NCBI GenBank assembly: GCA_016296565.1
Contig: JAEDJB010000125.1
Span: 1-5,201, forward strand
Length of the DNA: 5,201 nucleotides
From: Oscillospiraceae bacterium
Lineage (GTDB): Bacteria; Bacillota; Clostridia; Oscillospirales; Oscillospiraceae
Direction: 5' to 3'
In this document: positions 1-3,810 of the stretch, in pieces
Position numbering within the stretch: the stretch's first letter is position 1
How the letters are laid out: each line of letters starts with the position of its first letter
Translations under genes and position numbers: made by a program
The notes under the pieces: model-generated
Told to the model about the DNA's origin: nothing
Seen by the model: only the letters and a program-made list of their open reading frames with translations
The model's database searches: none

Positions 1-775
1 AGGAGGTCTTGTTGACGTGCTGGCCGCCGGCGCCGCTGGCCCGGTAGACCTGCATTTCAATGTCCTCGGGACGGATCTCAATGTCCGCGTCCTCGGGCAG
101 GTCGGGCATGACCTCTACAGAGGCAAAGGAGGTCTGGCGGCGGGCGTTGGCGTCAAAGGGGGAGACCCGGACCAGCCGGTGCACCCCGTGCTCGCCCCGG
201 AGGTAGCCGTAAGCGTTTTCCCCCTCGATCATAATGGTGGCGGACTTGAGGCCAGCCTCGTCCCCCTCCTGGTAGTCCATAATCTTATAGGTAAAACCGT
301 GGCGCTCGGCCCAGCGGGTGTACATCCGGTAGAGCATCTGGGCCCAGTCCTGGGCCTCGGTGCCGCCGGCCCCGGCGTGGAAGGCCAGAATGGCGTTGGA
401 GGCATCGTACTCGCCGGTGAGGAGGGTCTGGAGCCGGGCGGACTCCATGCTGGAGATGAGGGCGGCGTACTCCTCCTCCAGCTCGGGCAGGAGGGACTCG
501 TCCTCTTCCTCGTTGCCCATCTCGCACATGACCATCATGTCCTCCCAGGAGGAGCGGCGCTTGGCCTGGGACTCCAGCTTGTTCTTCAGCTGCTTGAGCT
601 TCTGCAGGACCTTCTGGGAGTTTTCCGGGTTGTCCCAGAAGCCGTCCGCGGCGCTCTGAGCCTCCAGAAAGTCCACCTCCCGGGCGGCGCTTTCCAGGTT
701 CAGGGCCTTCTCCAGGTCGTCCAGCTGGGGGAGGAGGTTGTTGAGCTTTACCTTATATTCGTCAAATTGAAGCAT
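1..775 (-). CDS. prfB: Peptide chain release factor 2 (RF2), N-terminal 258 codons, runs off the left edge
   Basis: RF2 recognises UGA and UAA stop codons on the ribosome and triggers release of the finished protein. The reading frame is open from ATG at 775 down to base 1. Visible landmarks are the N-terminal helical domain (about residues 1-110), GAGGTEAQDW near residue 120, the SPF stop-codon recognition tripeptide at 205-207 (VRVSPFD), and the GGQ peptidyl-release motif at 250-252 (RASGAGGQHVNKTS). SPF rather than PxT separates RF2 from RF1. By family length (about 365 residues) roughly the last 110 residues lie outside the window. The frame from MLQFDEY through KALNLES to the rest is continuous, so the UGA programmed frameshift usual near codon 25 of prfB is absent. 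The Shine-Dalgarno is weak; an in-frame GTG at 790 is a less likely alternative start. A strong promoter lies about 50 bases upstream. Confidence 0.97.
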   Translation of the reverse strand, partial: MLQFDEYKVKLNNLLPQLDDLEKALNLESAAREVDFLEAQSAADGFWDNPENSQKVLQKLKQLKNKLESQAKRRSSWEDMMVMCEMGNEEEDESLLPELEEEYAALISSMESARLQTLLTGEYDASNAILAFHAGAGGTEAQDWAQMLYRMYTRWAERHGFTYKIMDYQEGDEAGLKSATIMIEGENAYGYLRGEHGVHRLVRVSPFDANARRQTSFASVEVMPDLPEDADIEIRPEDIEMQVYRASGAGGQHVNKTS

Positions 776-826
776 CTTCCGATCACTCACATTCTTTAGT
801 CTTAATGGGTAGTCATACAATTAATT

Positions 827-855
827 ATTATATCGGAAAAATTCCGCCCTGTAAA
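827..855 (-). promoter_or_regulatory. SigA-type promoter of prfB
   Basis: Read on the minus strand, TTTACA (855-850) is followed by a 17-base spacer and a perfect TATAAT (832-827). Transcription should start near 820, giving a leader of about 45 bases before the prfB ATG at 775. It is 5/6 and 6/6 to consensus at ideal spacing, so prfB need not depend on the small gene upstream. Confidence 0.85.
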
Positions 856-858
856 GGG

Positions 859-890
859 AAAAACGCCGGGAAAACCGACGATTGTTCCCG
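859..890 (-). terminator. Possible weak terminator after the 38-residue gene
   Basis: Immediately after the small gene's stop codon, the minus strand reads CGGGAA (890-885), a 12-base loop, then TTCCCG (872-867), followed by GCG and five T (863-859). The stem is only 6 pairs and the T run is short and displaced, so this is tentative. It lies just before the prfB -35 box, a position that would separate the two units. Confidence 0.35.
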
Positions 891-1007
891 TTACCGGTCG
901 CTGACGGTCGGAACATCGGATTCCCAGCGAAAAATCAGATCGTCCAGGTCCTGAGGGACAGGCACAGGGACGGGCGGCTGCTGCCGGTGAGCGCTGCTGT
1001 CTGCCAT
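891..1007 (-). CDS. Unrecognised 38-residue proline-rich small protein
   Basis: A short frame starts at ATG 1007 and ends at TAA 891-893. It has a textbook AGGAGG (1022-1017) with 9 bases to the start, as good as any ribosome site in the window, and that is the main reason to call it. The product begins MADSSAHRQQPP, has a PVPVPVPQ proline repeat at about residues 12-19, then an acidic, amphipathic stretch QDLDDLIFRWES. There is no signal peptide or membrane segment, so it is probably cytosolic. I do not recognise the family. A longer in-frame extension upstream runs through the hairpin block and lacks a ribosome site, so it is not accepted. It sits upstream of prfB on the same strand but prfB has its own promoter. 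No good SigA promoter is visible for it (see the candidate at 1048-1073). Confidence 0.6.
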   Translation of the reverse strand: MADSSAHRQQPPVPVPVPQDLDDLIFRWESDVPTVSDR

Positions 1008-1047
1008 AGATAAAACCCTCCTTTCCCAACAAAGGGATATACAACCC

Positions 1048-1073
1048 AGTATATGCCAGGCGGGAGGGAATAT
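1048..1073 (-). promoter_or_regulatory. Tentative alternative-sigma (SigE-like) promoter for the 38-residue gene
   Basis: On the minus strand, ATATT (1073-1069) is followed by 13 bases and CATATACT (1055-1048). This resembles the mother-cell sporulation SigE pattern (ATA-type -35, CATACAnT -10). TATACT inside it could be read as a SigA -10, but nothing like TTGACA lies 16-18 bases upstream. The spacing is slightly short for SigE, so this is a weak suggestion only. Confidence 0.2.
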
Positions 1074-1134
1074 GTGCGCAAATTTTGGAAAATAAGTGAC
1101 AGAGTTTTGGGGAAGTGCTATGATAATGTCTACT

Positions 1135-1159
1135 GAATAAACCGCTTTGCGGTTTATTC
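1135..1159. repeat. Inverted repeat 1 (11-base perfect arms)
   Basis: GAATAAACCGC (1135-1145) and GCGGTTTATTC (1149-1159) flank a 3-base TTT loop. No T run follows on either strand, so it does not look like a terminator. Confidence 0.9.
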
Positions 1160-1177
1160 GCGCGGCGGCGGCCGCGC
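1160..1177. repeat. Inverted repeat 2 (7-base perfect GC arms)
   Basis: GCGCGGC (1160-1166) and GCCGCGC (1171-1177) surround a 4-base GGCG loop. It begins on the base directly after inverted repeat 1, and every stem base is G or C. Confidence 0.85.
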
Positions 1178-1178
1178 A

Positions 1179-1218
1179 ATTCCATAAAAGCGGCTCCTTT
1201 GAGCCGTTTTTATGGAAT
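1179..1218. repeat. Inverted repeat 3 (18-base arms, one G-T pair)
   Basis: The left arm 1179-1196 (ATTCCAT AAAAG CGGCTC) pairs with 1201-1218 over a 4-base loop CTTT. The single non-Watson-Crick position (G1190 with T1207) would be a G-U wobble in RNA if the plus strand is transcribed. Confidence 0.9.
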
Positions 1219-1241
1219 CCAGCCATTGTTACAATACGTAT

Positions 1242-1273
1242 TTCCACTGGAGCGCCGCGGCGCTCCAGTGGAA
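1242..1273. repeat. Inverted repeat 4 (perfect 32-base palindrome, no loop)
   Basis: Bases 1242-1257 (TTCCACTGGAGCGCCG) are followed with no spacer by their exact reverse complement, 1258-1273. Long loop-free palindromes are normally unstable in bacterial chromosomes, so its perfect state is notable. Confidence 0.95.
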
Positions 1274-1315
1274 GGTGCAAGGTTTTTGGACAATTTAGTC
1301 CAAAAACCTTGCACC
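1274..1315. repeat. Inverted repeat 5 (18-base perfect arms)
   Basis: GGTGCAAGGTTTTTGGAC (1274-1291) and its exact reverse complement (1298-1315) flank a 6-base loop AATTTA. It abuts inverted repeat 4 with no gap and shares its last base with inverted repeat 6. Confidence 0.95.
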
Positions 1316-1373
1316 TGAACAAAGCCAATGAGCCTTGAAAGCCAGGGCTCTCAAGGCTTGCGGCTTTGTTCAG
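1315..1373. repeat. Inverted repeat 6 (two-part stem, 12 plus 8 pairs)
   Basis: The outer arms CTGAACAAAGCC (1315-1326) and GGCTTTGTTCAG (1362-1373) are exact. Inside, AGCCTTGA (1331-1338) pairs with TCAAGGCT (1351-1358), leaving short bulges on both sides and a 12-base apical loop. Its right outer arm forms the terminal repeat of the block and overlaps the dsdA -35 box. Confidence 0.85.
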
Positions 1374-1386
1374 TACGCATTATAAT
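1358..1386 (+). promoter_or_regulatory. Promoter of dsdA, straddling the edge of the hairpin block
   Basis: A perfect TATAAT (1381-1386) lies 17 bases after TTGCGG (1358-1363), a weak -35 box. Transcription should begin near 1393, about 25 bases before the dsdA start. The -35 box lies in the last inverted repeat and the -10 lies in flanking DNA, so the hairpins themselves would not be in the dsdA mRNA. No regulator gene or clear operator for D-serine control is visible. Confidence 0.6.
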
Positions 1387-1418
1387 AGGAACAAATGCTA
1401 GGAAATGAGGTTTTGCCC

Positions 1419-2759
1419 ATGACGGAACAGGAACTGAACGCGTTAAAGACCGCCTGCCCCTTGGTAAGCACCTTGGCGGCAGCGGAGGAAGCGGTGTGGG
1501 TCAACCCGGAGCGGGTGCCCTTTGCCCAGGCGAAAGGCAGTCTGCCTCTGACCATGGCGGACGTGGACGACGCGGAGGCCCGTCTGGCCCGGTTCGCCCC
1601 CTTTATCATGCAGTGCTTCCCGGAGACGAAGGCCGCCGGGGGCCTCATCGAGTCCGCCCTGACGGAGGTGCCCCGCCTGCGGGACCGGCTGAACCAGCGC
1701 TGCGGCAGCGAAATTACCGGCCGGCTCCTGCTGAAGCAGGACAGCCACCTGGCCATTGCCGGCTCCGTCAAGGCCCGGGGCGGAATTTATGAAGTTTTAA
1801 AGCACACCGAGGACCTGGCCCTGGAAAACGGCATTCTCACCGGCAGGGAGGATGACTATACCAAGCTGGCTACCCCCCAGGCCCGTGAGGTGTTCCGGCG
1901 GTACACCATCCAGGTGGGCTCCACCGGCAATCTGGGCCTGAGCATCGGCATCATGAGCGCCGCCGTAGGCTACCAGGTAATCGTCCACATGTCCGCCGAC
2001 GCCAAGCAGTGGAAGAAGGACCTGCTCCGCAGCCACGGGGTGACTGTAATGGAGTATGAGTCTGACTACAGCGAGGCGGTCAAGCAGGGGAGGGCCAGTT
2101 CCGACGCCAACCCCATGAGCTACTTTGTGGACGACGAGAACTCCACTGCTCTTTTCCTGGGCTACGCTGTGGCTGCCAAGCGGCTGGTGGGCCAGCTGAA
2201 GGAGAAGAATATCCCGGTGGATGCCCAGCACCCCCTCTTTGTCTATATCCCCTGCGGGGTAGGAGGAGCCCCCGGCGGCGTTACCTTCGGCCTGAAGCAG
2301 CTGTTTGGGGACTGTGTCCACGTCTTTTTCGTGGAGCCCACCCAGGCCCCCTGTATGCTCTTGGGGATGGCCACAGGGCTGCAGAACCAGATCTCCGTCC
2401 AGGATATTGGCCTCACCGGCCTTACCCACGCGGACGGCCTGGCTGTGGGCCGGGCTTCCGGGTTTGTGGGCCGGGTGATGATGCCCCTGCTCAGCGGGGC
2501 CTTTACCATTCAGGACGCCAAGCTCTATGACTATATGCGGGATCTGCTGGAGACCGAGAAGATTTTCATCGAACCCAGCGCTTGCGCCGCCATGGAAGGG
2601 GTTGTGAAGCTCACCCAGGCCCCGGAGACCGTCGACTACCTGCGGGACAACGGCCTGACGGAGCACATGGCAAAGGCCTCTCACATCCTCTGGGCCACCG
2701 GCGGCAGCCTGGTGCCGGTGGAAATCCGGGAGGAGTATATCCACACCCATCTGGAGTAA
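1419..2759 (+). CDS. dsdA: D-serine ammonia-lyase (D-serine dehydratase)
   Basis: This PLP enzyme converts D-serine to pyruvate and ammonia in the cytosol, detoxifying D-serine and feeding it to central metabolism. The product is 446 residues, close to the E. coli enzyme (442). The PLP lysine is K118 in GSVKARGGIYEV, the same number as in E. coli, which supports this start. The phosphate-binding loop STGNLGLS is at 168-175, PCGVGGAPGG at 278-287, and the cofactor-contacting WATGGSLVP at 425-433. These are fold-type II (threonine synthase-like) signatures of DsdA. The start at 1419 has GGAAATGAGG ending 8 bases upstream. An in-frame ATG at 1395 lacks a ribosome site and sits on the predicted transcription start, so it is not used. 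No dsdC-type LysR regulator or dsdX transporter is adjacent. The gene ends 12 bases from the convergent barstar gene with no visible terminator between them. Confidence 0.96.
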   Translation: MTEQELNALKTACPLVSTLAAAEEAVWVNPERVPFAQAKGSLPLTMADVDDAEARLARFAPFIMQCFPETKAAGGLIESALTEVPRLRDRLNQRCGSEITGRLLLKQDSHLAIAGSVKARGGIYEVLKHTEDLALENGILTGREDDYTKLATPQAREVFRRYTIQVGSTGNLGLSIGIMSAAVGYQVIVHMSADAKQWKKDLLRSHGVTVMEYESDYSEAVKQGRASSDANPMSYFVDDENSTALFLGYAVAAKRLVGQLKEKNIPVDAQHPLFVYIPCGVGGAPGGVTFGLKQLFGDCVHVFFVEPTQAPCMLLGMATGLQNQISVQDIGLTGLTHADGLAVGRASGFVGRVMMPLLSGAFTIQDAKLYDYMRDLLETEKIFIEPSACAAMEGVVKLTQAPETVDYLRDNGLTEHMAKASHILWATGGSLVPVEIREEYIHTHLE

Positions 2760-2771
2760 CCGCCGCCTGCG

Positions 2772-3029
2772 TTAAATAACCTGCAAAATAATCCGCGCAT
2801 TCTCCCGGGCCGCCGCCAGCAGAACCTTTTTCACCCGCTGGCCATAGTCCCCCAGCCCGTCCCAGTTCAGCAGGGTAATGGTTGTCTCCTCGCTAAGATC
2901 GGTCAGGCAGTCAAAGAGGGCGTCCAGGTTGCCCCCATACCAGCCGGGAAAGGCCAGCGCCTGGGCCAGAGTCTGGTGGAGCACTTCTTTGGAGGAGAGA
3001 ACCGCCCCGTCCAGGGTTACTGTTTTCAT
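2772..3029 (-). CDS. Barstar-family ribonuclease inhibitor (immunity protein to the adjacent barnase)
   Basis: Barstar binds and blocks the active site of barnase-type RNase in the cytosol, protecting the producer before the RNase is exported. The 85-residue product aligns by eye along its length with barstar of Bacillus amyloliquefaciens (89 residues). LHQTL, the YGxNLDAL core and DCLT are shared. The key barnase-contacting aspartates (barstar D35 and D39) are D36 and D40 here. The conserved Trp38 is F39, and the position of barstar E76 is A72. A gap of about 5 residues falls in the middle loop. The start at 3029 (MKTVTLDG) has GGGGAGG with 7 bases to the ATG. Another in-frame ATG at 3035 would overlap the toxin stop as ATGA but is too close to that site. 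The gene starts 2 bases after the RNase stop, so translational coupling is likely. The inhibitor has no signal peptide, consistent with a cytosolic role. Confidence 0.92.
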   Translation of the reverse strand: MKTVTLDGAVLSSKEVLHQTLAQALAFPGWYGGNLDALFDCLTDLSEETTITLLNWDGLGDYGQRVKKVLLAAARENARIILQVI

Positions 3030-3031
3030 CC

Positions 3032-3514
3032 TCATTCCTCCCCATAAAGCATTGTAAAGGACTCGTAGTGGTCGTCGGTGTAATAGATCAGCCCGTCGTT
3101 GGAGTAAACTAACCGTTTGGCGCCCCGGCTGTCGGCTCCCAGGGTGTCGATGTCGCACTCCTGGTAGCTTCGGCCGTCGGCCTCGGGGAGCAGCCCCTCA
3201 AAATTGCCGAAGGAGCTGCCGCCGATGCACATCCCCGGGGCGTAGGGCTCCAGGGAGCCGCCTTCCCAGCCCAGGGCCTGGGCTTCCTTCTTGGTGATGA
3301 AGTTATCCGGCAAGTGGCCGTAGGTGTGCAGGTAGAGGGCCACATCCTCCTTGGAGGTGTAGGCGCCGTCCTCCGGGATGGCGGCCTCGCTGCTGCCGGA
3401 GTTGGTGGTGATGACGGTTGCAGTAAGCTGGCTGTCGCCGCCGCACCCGGCCAGGTTCAGCACCAGGAACAGGGACACCAGGGCGAGCAGGAAAGCAGAG
3501 AAGCGTCTTTTCAT
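3032..3514 (-). CDS. Barnase-family ribonuclease with lipoprotein signal peptide
   Basis: This is an RNA endonuclease of the barnase (microbial RNase N1/T1) family, predicted to act outside the cell while anchored to the membrane. The 160-residue product has a lipoprotein signal (MKRRF, a hydrophobic stretch about 6-22, lipobox LAGC with the lipidated C24), then a Ser/Thr-rich linker of about 30 residues, then a barnase domain from about 53 to 156. Catalytic residues of barnase are all present by eye alignment: K27 is K75 (LPDNFITK), E73 is E119, R83 is R130, R87 is R134 and H102 is H149 (DDHYESFT). Guanine-recognising E60 is E106, but R59 is F105. Two extra cysteines, C96 and C120, align with barnase 50 and 74. 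AGGAGG (3527-3522) lies 7 bases before ATG 3514. Upstream, TATTCT (3546-3541) could be a -10 but has no good -35. It forms a two-gene operon with the barstar gene. Confidence 0.94.
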   Translation of the reverse strand: MKRRFSAFLLALVSLFLVLNLAGCGGDSQLTATVITTNSGSSEAAIPEDGAYTSKEDVALYLHTYGHLPDNFITKKEAQALGWEGGSLEPYAPGMCIGGSSFGNFEGLLPEADGRSYQECDIDTLGADSRGAKRLVYSNDGLIYYTDDHYESFTMLYGEE

Positions 3515-3557
3515 GGAAATTCCTCCTGTAAAAATGATTAAGAATAGGGTGGGGGAG

Positions 3558-3580
3558 ACCCGGACACACTAGGGCCGGGT
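3558..3580. promoter_or_regulatory. Inverted repeat in the 73-base divergent gap between the barnase operon and the 54-residue gene
   Basis: ACCCGG (3558-3563) and CCGGGT (3575-3580) are exact inverted copies separated by 11 bases. The right arm overlaps the only Shine-Dalgarno-like run (GGGTGA) of the plus-strand small gene, so in RNA the hairpin could mask it. It could instead be an operator shared by both directions. Function is inferred only from position. Confidence 0.35.
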
Positions 3581-3587
3581 GATCCAA

Positions 3588-3752
3588 ATGAAATATGAAA
3601 ATCCCCAGATGGAGGCATACTTTAACTCCCTGCCTCCCAAGGTCAAAGCTTTTATTAACCGGTCCCGGGCGGAGATTTCCAGCCCCGGCGAGCTGATGCT
3701 CATCGGGGAACACTTCCGCAACAGCTTCGGAGAAACTGACGGGAACCGATAA
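3588..3752 (+). CDS. Unnamed 54-residue small protein
   Basis: A short frame runs from ATG 3588 to TAA 3750-3752. The product begins MKYENPQMEAYFNSLPPKV and continues with KAFINRSRAEISSPGELMLIGEHF and a polar tail. The pattern, an acidic/aromatic start, a YFxSLPxxVK segment, a short helix and an EL-containing helix, resembles small proteins I associate with clostridial genomes, but I cannot name a family or function. No signal peptide or membrane segment is seen. Support comes from GGGTGA about 5 bases before the start, normal codon use, and a strong terminator starting 16 bases after the stop. It diverges from the barnase operon across 73 bases and is convergent with the peptidase gene. Its promoter is not clear. 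Confidence 0.65.
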   Translation: MKYENPQMEAYFNSLPPKVKAFINRSRAEISSPGELMLIGEHFRNSFGETDGNR

Positions 3753-3767
3753 TGTGAGACAACGCCA

Positions 3768-3810
3768 GCCTGCGGCCGGGAGCTTTCCCGTCCGCAGGCG
3801 GTTTTTCTTT
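3768..3810 (+). terminator. Rho-independent terminator of the 54-residue gene
   Basis: GCCTGCGG (3768-3775) pairs with CCGCAGGC (3792-3799). Inside, CGGGA (3777-3781) pairs with TCCCG (3786-3790) over a GCTT loop, with one C-T mismatch between the two stems. GGTTTTTCTTT follows directly. The T run ends over the stop codon of the convergent peptidase gene. On the minus strand no T run follows the stem, so it should work mainly in the plus direction. Confidence 0.92.

Larger units (their letters stand above)
1131..1375. repeat. Block of six abutting inverted repeats with imperfect terminal inverted repeats (possible non-autonomous mobile element)
   Basis: About 85 percent of this 245-base block lies in six inverted repeats: 1135-1159, 1160-1177, 1179-1218, 1242-1273, 1274-1315 and 1315-1373. 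The only sizeable unpaired part is 1219-1241. The outer ends match each other inverted: TACTGAATAAACCGC at 1131-1145 and TACTGAACAAAGCCGC read on the minus strand from 1375 to 1360, that is 14 matching columns with one mismatch and one gap. Both ends begin with TA, as expected for a TA-targeting element, but that is inference. No transposase is encoded. The block occupies most of the 411-base gene-free interval 1008-1418 between divergent units. It could be a MITE-like element, a cluster of extragenic palindromic repeats, or a structured RNA; the sequence alone does not decide. Confidence 0.6.

Noticed and set aside
17..799. Plus-strand frame of 260 residues opposite prfB
   Set aside because: Shadow of the GC-rich prfB codons; the minus frame encodes unmistakable RF2.
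891..1328. Long minus-strand frame of 145 residues through the hairpin block, and the overlapping frame at 802-1185
   Set aside because: Their upstream parts are translated palindromes with no ribosome site; only the last 38 codons of the first (from ATG 1007) have a good Shine-Dalgarno.
1147..1338. Plus-strand frame of 63 residues in the hairpin block, with peptides similar to those of the minus strand frame
   Set aside because: Both strands encode similar peptides only because the DNA is palindromic; there is no ribosome site.
1135..1373. CRISPR array
   Set aside because: The repeats are inverted, unlike each other and back to back; there are no direct repeats with spacers and no cas genes.
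1135..1418. Riboswitch or attenuator leader of dsdA
   Set aside because: The likely dsdA promoter lies at the right edge of the hairpins, so they would not be transcribed into the dsdA leader, and no T run or antiterminator pairing is seen.
1395..1418. Upstream dsdA start (MLGNEVLP extension)
   Set aside because: It lacks a ribosome site and sits at the predicted transcription start; the start at 1419 places the PLP lysine at residue 118 as in E. coli.
1797..2750. Minus-strand frame of 317 residues opposite dsdA
   Set aside because: Shadow frame, rich in G, H and V, with no family resemblance; the plus frame is clear DsdA.
3303..3713. Minus-strand frame of 136 residues overlapping the barnase start
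   Set aside because: Out of frame with the RNase and opposite the 54-residue gene; no ribosome site.
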